A model generated the notes under the pieces. That model saw only the letters and a program-made list of their open reading frames with translations. It had not been told where the DNA came from and did not search any database. Below are positions 25,686-35,790 of a stretch of 64,000 nucleotides of DNA, in pieces; position 1 is the first letter of the stretch, and the number at the start of each line of letters is the position of its first letter. A program made the position numbers and the translations under genes. The stretch covers positions 1 to 64,000 of the forward strand of contig JAGXGB010000004.1 of assembly GCA_024636955.1 (NCBI GenBank), read 5' to 3'. The stretch is from Bacteroidales bacterium. GTDB lineage: Bacteria > Bacteroidota > Bacteroidia > Bacteroidales > Lentimicrobiaceae.

Positions 25686-26498
25686 TTATTTAGAGCAAAC
25701 AACTTGATTTTTGTATTTAAGGTTTATGACCTTGTAATTATTCCATGCAAAATTTTTCATCCCATGATCATAGAAAACACGCAGGTTTCTGAGTTTATGG
25801 TCTATTAACACCGTATCGCCCATAATTATCGACTGTTCACCAACTTTGGGTATCAATTCTATTTCCTTCATACTGTTGATGTATATCTGCTCAATAAGGG
25901 CTGAAGTAAGTGTATCAGTTTTCAATTTCAGCGCTACCTTATGAATATCACTCAGGTCTGACGGCAGGTTTGTAATCCTTGCCGGTTGGTATCTTACTCG
26001 TGAAGATGGAGTTTCAGAAGCACCTGATTTGGCTGATGCTTTAATAACATTATTAATATTACCACTTGCAAGTACCAGCCTTACAGGGAACTCAATGTTG
26101 ACAGGCATAATGTGACCTTCATCATCCAGGATGCATTGATTATATTCACGGTCAACAACCCTTACCAGGGGGTTTCTTTGTAAAATATTGGCTTTAACAA
26201 TACCATTGACCGATACTGAGATGGTAGCTTTTTTGATGTAAGGATTGCTTTTTAGCAATTGTTGCAATTGCGGCGATTTGATAGATACCACAGGCTGGTT
26301 TTTAATCCTGATGCCCGAACGAGTGATCTCTTTCTTTATAGTTGAATTATCAATAAGGGGAGGGGCTCCATCGTAGTCAATGTCGATTATAAATTCACTG
26401 CATACCAGCTCTTTTTGCTTCAGATTGGCAAATACGAAAAGAAAGACCATTCCTGATGCGAGCGCTATGAAAACTATGATGTTTAATATTCTCTTCAT
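25686..26498 (-). CDS. ftsQ: Cell division protein FtsQ/DivIB-like
   Basis: A bitopic membrane protein with one N-terminal helix (about 5-25, IIVFIALASGMVFLFVFANL) and a periplasmic part of ~240 residues. A POTRA-like segment (SPQLQQLLKSNPYIKKATISV) is followed by a region with RNPLVRVVDREYNQCILDDEG, as in FtsQ proteins of this phylum. The assignment is helped by its place between murC and ftsA. It bridges the division ring to the septal peptidoglycan synthase in known systems. Confidence 0.85.
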   Translation of the reverse strand: MKRILNIIVFIALASGMVFLFVFANLKQKELVCSEFIIDIDYDGAPPLIDNSTIKKEITRSGIRIKNQPVVSIKSPQLQQLLKSNPYIKKATISVSVNGIVKANILQRNPLVRVVDREYNQCILDDEGHIMPVNIEFPVRLVLASGNINNVIKASAKSGASETPSSRVRYQPARITNLPSDLSDIHKVALKLKTDTLTSALIEQIYINSMKEIELIPKVGEQSIIMGDTVLIDHKLRNLRVFYDHGMKNFAWNNYKVINLKYKNQVVCSK

Positions 26499-26536
26499 TT
26501 ATTGGCCTTTTTTAGTTTCGTTTTACTCTAATGTTA

Positions 26537-28027
26537 TTACGTAGTTCTTTTGTAAAAGATACTTTCAATCAAAGGAACCAATTGGTCAATGTCCCCGGCT
26601 CCGAGGGTTAACAATATGTCAGGCTTGTTTTCTCTCAAATGGTTTAAAACCTCTTCTTTTGATAATAATAATTTTACTTTTGCAGGGGTAATATCGAGCA
26701 ACATGCGTGATGTAATTCCTTCAATTGGGTTTTCCCTTGCCGGATAAATATCGAGAAGTATGAGCTTGTCGAGCAATGCGAGGCTTTCAGAAAACCCTTG
26801 AGCAAAATCCCGTGTCCTGGTAAACAGATGCGGCTGGAAAATGCCTGTTATTTCACGCTCAGGATAGAGTTTCCGCACCGATGTTATGCACGCCTTCAAC
26901 TCTTCAGGGTGGTGCGCGTAGTCATCAATATACACGAAATCTTCCTGCTCAACACGACGGTCAAAGCGGCGCTTTACTCCTTTAAAACTATTAATAGCTT
27001 TAACAATGTCAACAGGATCCACACCTGCCAGGTAAGCAGCTGCCGATGCGGCAACACAATTCTCAACATTGAACAGGCCGGTAAGCGGGGGGTTGAAACC
27101 TTCAATAAGTATGCCGGGGGTTTGCAATGAGAATTGATACTTTCCATTTATAAGTTCAAGGTTCTTAGTGTAGAAGTCGGCATCTGCATCAATTGAGAAA
27201 TCGTTATTCTTAACAGCGTCAGGGACAGAGGTGTGGGTTTCAGGATAGATTAAATTAGACGGACGGGGGAGTGGACTATTTATTTCCTGGTGATAAGCAT
27301 GAGAGGTTAAAGAGTAAGAGTATTGCCTTGTATTCTTACTTTTATGTGGATTTGATGGCAGCGCTACAGTCGATTTAACCAGCAATGTGCCATTCTCTAT
27401 TATATTGGATGCAAACTCTCCAAACGACGATAATAGGCTATCATGATCGTGATAGATATCAAGATGGTCAGCGTCAGTGGAAGTTATCACTGCCAGTGAT
27501 GGATAAAGCCTTAGGAAGGAACGGTCGAATTCATCGGCTTCGGCTACCATGATTCGGCTGTTGTGATTGATCAGTAGATTGCTGTTATAGTTCTTTGCAA
27601 TACCACCTAAGAAAGCAGTGCACCCTATTGGTGAAGAGTATAGAATATGTGCTATCATGGTTGATACCGTAGTCTTTCCGTGTGTTCCGGCCACAGCAAT
27701 GGTTTCATGTTCGGCTGTAAGTTGTTCAAGCAATTGAGAGCGCTTCATAAGGGGCAGGTTCATCTGCCTGATCTTTGTAAATTCCTCAAGTTCATCAGGA
27801 ACAGCAGGCGTGTAAACTACCAGGTCTATATCTTCTGTAACATATTCAGGCTGATCATCATAATGCACATCTATGCCTTCATCCTGCAGCTCACCGGTTA
27901 ATGAAGTAGGCGTTTTGTCATAACCCATTACCTTGATACCGGCTGTATACAGATAGCGTGCCAATGCACTCATGCCAATGCCACCGATACCGAGGAAGTA
28001 GACTTTATTTAGCGCTCGTATGTTCAT
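26537..28027 (-). CDS. murC: UDP-N-acetylmuramate-L-alanine ligase MurC
   Basis: Adds L-Ala to UDP-MurNAc in the cytoplasm. Visible: NKVYFLGIGGIGMSALARYL (UDP-binding loop), VAGTHGKTTVSTMIAHIL (ATP loop), EADEFDRSFLRLYP and DDYAHHPEELKACI. I chose the Met at 28027 (MNIRALNK): it forms an ATGA overlap with the murG stop and gives the usual N-terminus, while an upstream Met adds ten unlike residues inside murG. About 496 residues, slightly long because of an extra segment around 235-285 (SLTSHAYHQEI onwards) in the central domain. Confidence 0.95.
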   Translation of the reverse strand: MNIRALNKVYFLGIGGIGMSALARYLYTAGIKVMGYDKTPTSLTGELQDEGIDVHYDDQPEYVTEDIDLVVYTPAVPDELEEFTKIRQMNLPLMKRSQLLEQLTAEHETIAVAGTHGKTTVSTMIAHILYSSPIGCTAFLGGIAKNYNSNLLINHNSRIMVAEADEFDRSFLRLYPSLAVITSTDADHLDIYHDHDSLLSSFGEFASNIIENGTLLVKSTVALPSNPHKSKNTRQYSYSLTSHAYHQEINSPLPRPSNLIYPETHTSVPDAVKNNDFSIDADADFYTKNLELINGKYQFSLQTPGILIEGFNPPLTGLFNVENCVAASAAAYLAGVDPVDIVKAINSFKGVKRRFDRRVEQEDFVYIDDYAHHPEELKACITSVRKLYPEREITGIFQPHLFTRTRDFAQGFSESLALLDKLILLDIYPARENPIEGITSRMLLDITPAKVKLLLSKEEVLNHLRENKPDILLTLGAGDIDQLVPLIESIFYKRTT

Positions 28028-29136
28028 AGCCGGGTATTGATTGATGATTTGGCACAATTTGTCACTATGCGTGCAATGTCGATTGCAGCATTAGGAGATG
28101 CCAGTTTTTCAATGTTATCTGAAAGCTTCTTTTGCAGGGCTTCATCAGTTGCAAGGCGGATAACGGTAGCCACCAGGTTATCAACTGCCGAAGCGTCAGT
28201 AACCATTAAAGCAGCTTCCCTTGAAACCAGCGACATAGCATTGCGTGTTTGATGGTCCTCAGCAACATTGGGCGACGGCACCAGTATACATGGTTTTCCT
28301 CTTAAACATATCTCTGAAATTGCCAAAGCACCGGCACGTGAGATAACAACATCAGCAGCCGAGTAGGCAAGGTCCATACGGTCAATAAATTTAAATGCAA
28401 GAATGCCAGCTGCATCTTGATCTTTTAATGTTTTTTCTGCTGTTTCAGCAAAATACTTCCCGGTTTGCCATATCACTTGAATGCCTTTATTCTCAAATTG
28501 GTTGATACCTGCAATAATGCTTTTGTTCAGTGTTTGAGCTCCAAGGCTTCCTCCAACGGAAAGTATAACCGGTTTATCAGGGTCAAGATTGAAGTAACGG
28601 AGTGCTCCTTCACGCGAGGTGATATCATTTGCTATACCCTTACGCACAGGGTTGCCTGTGAGCACTATTTTTTCTTTTGGAAAATGTGCTTCCATACCGG
28701 GATATGCCACACATATGAAGTTGGCTTTCTTTGCGAGCAGTCTGTTGGTAATTCCGGGGTAGGAATTCTGTTCCTGAAGCACTGTAGGAATATTAAATGC
28801 AGTTGCAGCACGAAGGGCAGGACCACTGGCATAACCACCAACACCTACTACAACGTTTGGCTTAAACTCTTTTATGATTTTTCGTGCAGTTAACGTGCTA
28901 TGTACTAACTTAAAGGGAAAGGATAAATTCTTTAGGGTGATGCGGCGATGTATACCGCTTATCCATAAGCCCTTGATTGGGTATCCTGCATCAGGAACTT
29001 TTTCCATTTCCATTCTACCCTCTGCCCCTATAAAGAGTATATCAATGCCGGGGTTCATTTCCTTCAATGCATCAGCAATGGCAATAGCCGGGAACACATG
29101 CCCCCCGGTTCCACCACCACTAATGATCACTTTCAT
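28024..29136 (-). CDS. murG: Lipid II synthase MurG (GlcNAc transferase)
   Basis: Glycosyltransferase that adds GlcNAc to lipid I at the inner face of the membrane. It has the G-loop MKVIISGGGTGGHVFPAIAIA at the start, VVGVGGYASGP, LQEQNSYPGITNRLLAK, VSGGSLGAQTLN-type loop (SVGGSLGAQTLN) and the acceptor motif near SRAGALAISEI. The Met at 29136, just past the ftsW stop, gives the family's normal N-terminus; upstream Mets at 29151 and 29175 would overlap ftsW. The stop overlaps murC (ATGA). Confidence 0.95.
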   Translation of the reverse strand: MKVIISGGGTGGHVFPAIAIADALKEMNPGIDILFIGAEGRMEMEKVPDAGYPIKGLWISGIHRRITLKNLSFPFKLVHSTLTARKIIKEFKPNVVVGVGGYASGPALRAATAFNIPTVLQEQNSYPGITNRLLAKKANFICVAYPGMEAHFPKEKIVLTGNPVRKGIANDITSREGALRYFNLDPDKPVILSVGGSLGAQTLNKSIIAGINQFENKGIQVIWQTGKYFAETAEKTLKDQDAAGILAFKFIDRMDLAYSAADVVISRAGALAISEICLRGKPCILVPSPNVAEDHQTRNAMSLVSREAALMVTDASAVDNLVATVIRLATDEALQKKLSDNIEKLASPNAAIDIARIVTNCAKSSINTRL

Positions 29137-29137
29137 C

Positions 29138-30313
29138 TCAGGCAACGACATTTTCAGGTGTATTAAAGTTATCACTCATTTCTTCTTTTGCGGCATCTAT
29201 TTCTCTGCTTACACTCAGTATGATGCCAATAGCAATACTGGTAAACCAAATGGATGTGCCACCCATACTGATAAGGGGTAAAGTTTGACCGGTAACAGGC
29301 AGCAAATTAACTGCCACCATCATATTGACCATAGCCTGGAAAACCAGGCTGAATGCAACCCCAAAGGTTAGAAAGGCCGCAAAATTGCGGGGACTTTTAA
29401 TCACGATCTTTACTGCCCTGAACAGCAGAATCAGGTAGAGGAGTACAACCAGTGTACCTCCTGTTAAACCGAATTCTTCAATTATAATGGCAAATATAAA
29501 ATCAGAGTAGGGGTGGGGAAGAAAGTTCTTTTGAACTGAATTACCGGGCATTTTTCCAAAGATACCACCTGTGGCAATGGCTATCTTAGCTTGCTCAACC
29601 TGGTAATTAGCTTCACTGTCGCCACTTCTGAAGCTTTCTATCCTCGTTTGCCATGTGCCAAATCTACCACTTAATTTAGGAGAGTTTACGGCAATAACTA
29701 TTAGCAAACCGAAGCTTACTATACCTAGCATCACCAGTAGCATTATATATTTAATTCGCACCCTGCCTACAAACATTAGTACCAGGCATGTGCTGAATAT
29801 CATTGCTGCTGTTGAAAAGTTTGATGGTAATATCAGTAGGGTCACTATCAATATTGGTAACATTATGGCGACAAAACCCTTCTTGAAATCCTGTATATCG
29901 TTCTGCTTCTTCGACAGTAATCGTGCAACATAAATGATCAATGCCAATTTGGCAAGATCTGAAGGCTGGAATGTGATGTTAATTAGCGGCAAAGTATACC
30001 ACCGGCTGGCTTCATTGAGGTTTGTTCCGAACAGAAGAGTATATAGCAGCAGTGGAACGCTTATGTAAATGGCCAGTTGTGATATACGGGCATAGTATTG
30101 ATAAGGTACCAGATGTGCAAGGAACATTAATCCCAGGCCTAATATCAAAATACCAAAGTGCTTAATCAGGTAATATTCAGTATTGCCCGACTGATACCTG
30201 TAAGCAAGTGTTCCAGTGGAGCTGTAAACTGCCAGGATTGAGAATATAGAAAGTAGTGCCACTACTACCCATATTACTTTATCACCTTTGATATTTTTCA
30301 GAATGGAACTCAT
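29138..30313 (-). CDS. ftsW: Septal peptidoglycan polymerase FtsW (SEDS family)
   Basis: Polytopic membrane glycosyltransferase working with FtsI. Around ten hydrophobic segments are visible, starting KVIWVVVALLSIFSILAVYS. Conserved SEDS features include INITFQPSDLAKLALIIYVA, the HPYSDFIFAIIIEEFGLTGG loop and the end block LPVTGQTLPLISMGGTSIW. Its length of 391 residues is normal. It follows the murD remnant by 81 bp. Confidence 0.95.
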   Translation of the reverse strand: MSSILKNIKGDKVIWVVVALLSIFSILAVYSSTGTLAYRYQSGNTEYYLIKHFGILILGLGLMFLAHLVPYQYYARISQLAIYISVPLLLYTLLFGTNLNEASRWYTLPLINITFQPSDLAKLALIIYVARLLSKKQNDIQDFKKGFVAIMLPILIVTLLILPSNFSTAAMIFSTCLVLMFVGRVRIKYIMLLVMLGIVSFGLLIVIAVNSPKLSGRFGTWQTRIESFRSGDSEANYQVEQAKIAIATGGIFGKMPGNSVQKNFLPHPYSDFIFAIIIEEFGLTGGTLVVLLYLILLFRAVKIVIKSPRNFAAFLTFGVAFSLVFQAMVNMMVAVNLLPVTGQTLPLISMGGTSIWFTSIAIGIILSVSREIDAAKEEMSDNFNTPENVVA

Positions 30314-30394
30314 TTTTTACTTATTGTTAATAGGCATTGTTTATCATTAGATGTAACTCATTAATGTATATCATTATGTAACTCATCTACCTTA

Positions 30395-30943
30395 TTAAAG
30401 ATCTATTACTGCTTTTTTAAACTGATTTCCCCTTTCTTCATAATTTTCAAATAAGTCAAAACTTGCACATGCAGGGGATAGCAATACCTGATCGCCTTTA
30501 CGTGCAAGGGAATATGCCTTACGAACAGCATCCTCAGCTGAAGTTGCTTCTTGCAATACTTTTACCTGACCGTAGAAGGCATCAAAGAGCTTAGTATTAT
30601 CAAGACCAAGGCATACAATAGCCTTTACTTTTTCCCTAACAAGGTCAGCAATTTTAGAATAGTCATTGCCTTTGTCGATACCACCGGCAATCCATACCAC
30701 CGGTTTGTTCGCGCTTTCAAGGGCGTACCATACGGAGTTTATGTTTGTAGCCTTTGAGTCATTTATAAACTCAATACCATGAATATTGGCAACGAATTCA
30801 AGCTTATGCTCTACATTTTGGAAGTCGGACAAGCACTCCCGAATAGATAACTTCCTCAGGCCGACTAATTTAGAGCCTATGCCTGCTGCCATAGAAGTAT
30901 GGTTGTTTTTTATTCCCCTTTGAGCTAATTCTTCGAGTGTCAT
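30395..30943 (-). pseudogene. murD: murD remnant: only the C-terminal domain of UDP-MurNAc-L-Ala:D-Glu ligase
   Basis: MurD normally has about 440-450 residues in three domains. Here only 182 codons exist, matching the last third: NDSKATN, GGIDKGNDYSKIADLV, CLGLDNTKLFDAF and LLSPACASFDLFENYEERG are all intact. The UDP-binding domain and the ATP-binding central domain (with the GKT loop) are missing, and there is no room for them: mraY ends 20 bp upstream. At the cut, the conserved GxHNxxNxxAA motif reads GIKNNHTSMAAG, with His and the last Asn lost. The short frame stays open a little upstream of the ATG into the mraY tail region. Such a protein cannot carry out the ligase reaction, and MurD is essential. 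Options are an assembly deletion, a real deletion with a full copy elsewhere, or a repurposed domain. Confidence 0.88.
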
Positions 30944-30963
30944 GAGTGTATTTTTAAGTCTTG

Positions 30964-32217
30964 TTATCTTATCTTCAATGTAATTATTGTTAGCACTGCC
31001 AGCATTATTCCAACAATGAAGAACCGTTGCACTATTTTTGGTTCTGAATATCCGAGCTTCTGGTAATGATGATGTAATGGCGACATGAGAAATATTCTTC
31101 TACCTTCACCGTATTTCCTCTTGGTATGTTTGAAATATGCTACCTGCATAACAACCGACAAGTTCTCAGCAAAAAATATCCCGCATAGAATAGGTAAAAG
31201 AAGTTCTTTGCGGATCATAATTGCCAGTACAGCAATGATGCCTCCTATTGCAAGTGAGCCGGTATCACCCATAAAAACCTGGGCAGGATAGGTGTTGTAC
31301 CACAGAAAGCCGGTACATGCACCTACAAAAGCACTTACAAATATGGCGAGCTCACCTGTATTGGGTAGGTACATTATGTTGAGGTAATCAGCGAAAACTA
31401 TATTTCCTGATATCCATGCTAATATACCTAAAGTGGCACCTATAATGGCCGATGTGCCGGTAGCCAGTCCATCAATCCCATCAGTAAGGTTTGCGCCGTT
31501 TGAAACTGCTGTTATGATGAATATTACGATGGGAATAAAGATCAGGAAAGCGTATTTTTTTGCTGCTTCACCAAAAGGCTTAAGGATAATGGCGTAATCA
31601 AACTCATTGTTCTTAACAAATGGTATAGTGGTTTTTGTTGATTTGACTGCTACCCGTGAAAACTTAGTAGTATGATCGGGATTTCGTTCAAACTCACTCA
31701 ATTGTGTTGTTGAATGGGTATTGGTTTCATGAAGTTTTTCCCTGATAACCACTCCGTCATTAAAGTACAAAGTCAATGCAACCACCAGGCCAATGATTAT
31801 TTGCCCGAAAACCTTGAAACTTGCAGCCAGACCTTTCTTGTCCTTGCGGAACACTTTGATATAATCATCAAGGAAGCCAATGAAGCCTAACCAAACGGTT
31901 GTAAAAAGAATAAGGATAATATAAATATTGTTAAGCTTCGCGAATAGGAGGGTTGGAACAATAATTGCTGTTAAGATAATAAGTCCACCCATGGTTGGCG
32001 TACCTTGTTTTTCTTTTTGACCTGTTAAGCCCAGATCCCTTACTGGTTCACCCACCTGCTTTCTTCGGAGCAGGTTTATAAGTGATTTTCCAAAAAGCAG
32101 GGAGATAGTCAATGAAGTGATCACTGCTAGTGCTGCACGGAATGAGATGTACTGAAATACTCCTGAACCCGGAATATTGTACGCTTCATCTAGAAAATCA
32201 AAAAGATAGTACAGCAT
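30964..32217 (-). CDS. mraY: Phospho-MurNAc-pentapeptide transferase MraY
   Basis: Makes lipid I from UDP-MurNAc-pentapeptide and undecaprenyl phosphate. Multiple membrane helices; key motifs [53 protein letters not shown] and a basic [11 protein letters not shown] loop near the end. An insert of about 50 residues (roughly 165-215, [17 protein letters not shown] onwards) sits in a periplasmic loop, as in other members of the phylum. The C-terminus KLKIR-type end (ITLKIR) is complete, which matters for judging the murD break just downstream. Confidence 0.96.
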   Translation of the reverse strand: MLYYLFDFLDEAYNIPGSGVFQYISFRAALAVITSLTISLLFGKSLINLLRRKQVGEPVRDLGLTGQKEKQGTPTMGGLIILTAIIVPTLLFAKLNNIYIILILFTTVWLGFIGFLDDYIKVFRKDKKGLAASFKVFGQIIIGLVVALTLYFNDGVVIREKLHETNTHSTTQLSEFERNPDHTTKFSRVAVKSTKTTIPFVKNNEFDYAIILKPFGEAAKKYAFLIFIPIVIFIITAVSNGANLTDGIDGLATGTSAIIGATLGILAWISGNIVFADYLNIMYLPNTGELAIFVSAFVGACTGFLWYNTYPAQVFMGDTGSLAIGGIIAVLAIMIRKELLLPILCGIFFAENLSVVMQVAYFKHTKRKYGEGRRIFLMSPLHHHYQKLGYSEPKIVQRFFIVGIMLAVLTIITLKIR

Positions 32218-32220
32218 GTT

Positions 32221-33693
32221 CTATAATGTTTGCTCGTTATCGTTGTTAAAGAATTCCTTAATTAGTTCCCTGTCATCAAAATGGAAGCGTTCACCGTTGA
32301 TTTCCTGATAGGTTTCATGACCTTTTCCGGCTATCAGTATAACATCGCCCGGGTTAGCCATATTACAGGCGGTTTTAATAGCCTGCCTACGATCAGTAAT
32401 AGTTAGTGATCTTTTTTTCTTGTCAATAGGAATTCCGGCGTTCATTTCACTGAGTATAACCTCAGGATCTTCAGTACGTGGATTATCGGATGTGAGTATG
32501 ACCATATTACTGCCCTCTGCAGCTATTTTGGCCATTAGAGGTCGTTTGCCCTTATCGCGGTCGCCACCTGCTCCAACTACAGTTATTAATTTTCCAGAAC
32601 CGCCTCTGATATCATTGATGGTTTCAATTACATTTTTTAGTGCATCAGGAGTGTGTGCATAATCTACTATTGCAATTATTTCCCCGGTTGATCTGAAGTA
32701 CTCAAATCTCCCGTCAACAGGCATCAGTTTACTTAGTGCTACCAGCGCATCGTGTTCATCAAGTGACAACTGCCTTGTTACCGCATATATCGCTAATATA
32801 TTGTAGGCATTAAATTCACCTACCAGGTGAGTCCATACTTCTTTTCCATTGATGTTAAGGAGTAGGCCGTCGAATTGGTTTTCCAGAACTTTGCAGTGGT
32901 AGTCAGCGGCTTTTCTGATAGCCATTGAAACTACTTTTGCTTTGGTGTTCTGCACCATAAACCTGCCATTCTTATCATCTATGTTTATCAGTGCAAAAGC
33001 ATCGGCAGGTAGTTTGTCGAAGAAACCTTTTTTTGCATCCCTGTATGCTTCAAATGTTTTATGGAAGTCAAGATGGTCATGAGTGAGGTTGCTGAATATG
33101 CCACCTCTGTAATTCAAACCTGTTATGCGATGTTGAACTATGGCATGTGAACTTACCTCCATGAAGCAATATTCACAACCGAAGTTTACCATTTCTGACA
33201 ACAATGAATTCAATTGCAAAGGATCAGGAGTGGTGTGCTTTGTTGGGAAAACCTGATTGTGTATACAATTCTTAACTGTAGAAATAAGGCCTGTTTTATA
33301 TCCTGCTGAAATGTACAGGTCATATAACAATGTTGCTGTAGTTGTTTTACCGTTTGTGCCAGTTATGCCTATTAGGTTGATTTTCTCCGATGGATTATCA
33401 TAAAAGTTGCAAGCCATATATGCCAGCGTTTCAGCAGAGTCCTTGACAAGAATATAGCATACCTTATGGTCAATATCCTCAGGCAGGTTTTCACAAACAA
33501 CAGCGGCGACACCTGCTTTTATTACTTGTTCAATGTAATGGTGGCCATCCGTTATGGTTCCTTTGATAGCAACAAAAGCCGATTCCTTTGAAATATCACG
33601 TGAATCGAAACTAATCTTATCAATAGGTATATCGTTATTGCCGATTACCCGCACTATACTGCACTTGTATAATATGTCCTTTAACCTTTTCAT
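32221..33693 (-). CDS. murE: UDP-MurNAc-tripeptide ligase MurE (meso-DAP type)
   Basis: Adds the third stem-peptide residue. Visible: FDSRDISKESAFVAIKG (UDP site), ITGTNGKTTTATLLYDLY (ATP loop), SSHAIVQHRI, DYAHTPDALKNVI and LTSDNPRTEDPEVIL. The DNPR motif is the known marker of enzymes that use meso-diaminopimelate, so the cell wall is probably DAP-type. Its length of 490 residues is normal. It lies 3 bp after the ftsI stop and 3 bp before mraY, a tight operon. Confidence 0.95.
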   Translation of the reverse strand: MKRLKDILYKCSIVRVIGNNDIPIDKISFDSRDISKESAFVAIKGTITDGHHYIEQVIKAGVAAVVCENLPEDIDHKVCYILVKDSAETLAYMACNFYDNPSEKINLIGITGTNGKTTTATLLYDLYISAGYKTGLISTVKNCIHNQVFPTKHTTPDPLQLNSLLSEMVNFGCEYCFMEVSSHAIVQHRITGLNYRGGIFSNLTHDHLDFHKTFEAYRDAKKGFFDKLPADAFALINIDDKNGRFMVQNTKAKVVSMAIRKAADYHCKVLENQFDGLLLNINGKEVWTHLVGEFNAYNILAIYAVTRQLSLDEHDALVALSKLMPVDGRFEYFRSTGEIIAIVDYAHTPDALKNVIETINDIRGGSGKLITVVGAGGDRDKGKRPLMAKIAAEGSNMVILTSDNPRTEDPEVILSEMNAGIPIDKKKRSLTITDRRQAIKTACNMANPGDVILIAGKGHETYQEINGERFHFDDRELIKEFFNNDNEQTL

Positions 33694-33696
33694 TGA

Positions 33697-35790
33697 CTAC
33701 CCAAGTTCAATTATACAATTAGAGCCTCTTTTATATACAGTGCCAGGTATAATAGACTGTTTCCTGACCTTACCTTTACCTAAAATCTTAACATTTAATC
33801 CTGCCGATTCAAGCACATAAACTGCATCTCTTGCACCCATACCAATTACCTCAGGCATCTTATCATCTAAAAGCACCAATGACCTTACCATAGTAATGGT
33901 GTCATCGGTTTCAATCTTGATGTAGTCAGAGTCATTCGGCAGATTAAGACTCGAATGTTTTAGCAGATATGCTATTTCACGGCTGCTGCCTGAAGCATTC
34001 TTAATAGTATTAACAGGCAAATTTTCCTTCACAGTTTCATCAGGTGAAAGCCGGGTTGCATAAACTTTATCAGCTATTTCCTTAAATACCGGACCTGCAA
34101 TTGAGCCTCCGTAATAAATACCCTTTGTTGGATTATTGATGACTACAATGCATGAATACTTTGGATTATCAGCTGGAAAATAACCGGCAAATGAAGCTTT
34201 ATAGTTTGACTTATTGTAGCCTTTATTGTTCTGGGCTATCTGGGCTGTACCAGTTTTACCGGCAATCTTGAAAATAGGATTCCTGAGATTTGTAGCTGTT
34301 CCACGCTCCACAACACCCTCTAATAATTTCCTCATTTGGTCAATGGCTCCCTGATTCTTTACAATCTTATCTTTTAACACCACAGTTTCAAACTTCCTGG
34401 TCAGTAATCCGGATGATCTTATTTCTTTAATAAATTGAGGTTTAACCATCACACCATTGTTGGCAATGGCGTTGTAGAATGCTAATGTCTGCAATGGGGT
34501 AAGTGCAATTTCATAACCTATTGACATCCATGGAAGTGATACTTTTGACCAGTGTTTATGGTCAGTGTTTTTAATATTAGGCTGTCCTTCACCTGGTATA
34601 TCAAGTCCTAAGGTCTGATTCAAGCGCATGAAGTAGAATCTATCGATCAATCCCTGTGGTTGATCCTTATACACTGAGACGATTGCTTTTGAAATAGCGA
34701 CATTAGATGACAATTCAAAAGCGCGACCAACAGATATTTTTCCATATCCACCTTTATGTGAATCACGCATTACCCTGTTAGCAAAGCGAGTGGTTCCATC
34801 TTCTGTATCAACAATCCTGCTGGTGTCAATTAATCCGTCGTCCAATGCGGCAAGCAGAGAGGCAGTTTTAAAAGTTGAACCAGGCTCTGAGCTTTCGCCA
34901 ATTGCATAGTTAAACTTTTCTTCATAAAATCCTTTTTCATTCTTGCCCAGATTAGCAATGGCCACAATAAAGCCTGTGCTAACTTCCATTAGAATTGCAC
35001 ATCCATGATCGGCTTCATTCTTTATAAGTTGCCTCATTAAGGCATCCTCAGCAACATCCTGTATGTTGATATCTATTGAAGTGATTATATCATGGCCGTT
35101 TTGCGGATCTATCTCATTTTCCTCATTGGTTGGACGCCATGCGCCACTTCCAATACGTTGCATAAGCCTACTGCCGCTTTCACCTTTAAGTATATCACCA
35201 TAAGCACCCTCAAGACCTACATCATTCTCAGAACCGTCCTTATCCCATCCTATCGTGCGGAATGCCAACCACTGGTATGGAAGTACACGTTTACTTTTCG
35301 GCTCGGCAATAACTCCACCCTTATATTTCCCATCACGGAAGATTGGAAACTTACGAAGTTTTTTTAACTGGGTATAGGTTATATCTCTTTTAAGTAACAA
35401 ATACCTGTTGTTGTTTTTCCTGCCTTTAACCAGAATCTGTTTATAGGCGGATTTCGACCTGTCATTAAACAAGTTGGACAGGCACAGGGCAAGAGAATCA
35501 ACATTGTCATAAAAGTACTGATCATTATAATGTGTGTTTCCGGCATCTATACGTAGGTTGAACAAAGGGACACTGGCAGCAAGCAGGTTGCCATCACTTG
35601 CCATTATGTTGCCACGGGTTGCCTCTATCTTTTCAACTTTGAGGTTCATCACCTTTCCCTTCTCACGCCATATTTCACCTTCCACTATCTGAATATAAGC
35701 AGCCTTCCCTATAATAGCGCAACCAGCAAGCACCACTAAGAAATAAACTATGTATACATTCCTGAGTATGTCGTTTTTCTCGCTACTCAT
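33697..35790 (-). CDS. ftsI: Septal transpeptidase FtsI (class B PBP) with C-terminal PASTA domain
   Basis: Cross-links septal peptidoglycan in the periplasm. One N-terminal membrane helix (about 10-30) is followed by a PBP dimerisation domain from ~55 (ATRGNIMASDG). The transpeptidase domain has SxxK at 305-308 (STFK), SSN at 361-363 and KTG at 512-514. The last ~65 residues (MPEVIGMGARDAVYVLESAG ...) form one PASTA domain, which binds peptidoglycan or muropeptides in other proteins. The PASTA is absent in E. coli FtsI. The start overlaps the upstream ftsL-like gene by 4 bp. Confidence 0.95.
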   Translation of the reverse strand: MSSEKNDILRNVYIVYFLVVLAGCAIIGKAAYIQIVEGEIWREKGKVMNLKVEKIEATRGNIMASDGNLLAASVPLFNLRIDAGNTHYNDQYFYDNVDSLALCLSNLFNDRSKSAYKQILVKGRKNNNRYLLLKRDITYTQLKKLRKFPIFRDGKYKGGVIAEPKSKRVLPYQWLAFRTIGWDKDGSENDVGLEGAYGDILKGESGSRLMQRIGSGAWRPTNEENEIDPQNGHDIITSIDINIQDVAEDALMRQLIKNEADHGCAILMEVSTGFIVAIANLGKNEKGFYEEKFNYAIGESSEPGSTFKTASLLAALDDGLIDTSRIVDTEDGTTRFANRVMRDSHKGGYGKISVGRAFELSSNVAISKAIVSVYKDQPQGLIDRFYFMRLNQTLGLDIPGEGQPNIKNTDHKHWSKVSLPWMSIGYEIALTPLQTLAFYNAIANNGVMVKPQFIKEIRSSGLLTRKFETVVLKDKIVKNQGAIDQMRKLLEGVVERGTATNLRNPIFKIAGKTGTAQIAQNNKGYNKSNYKASFAGYFPADNPKYSCIVVINNPTKGIYYGGSIAGPVFKEIADKVYATRLSPDETVKENLPVNTIKNASGSSREIAYLLKHSSLNLPNDSDYIKIETDDTITMVRSLVLLDDKMPEVIGMGARDAVYVLESAGLNVKILGKGKVRKQSIIPGTVYKRGSNCIIELG

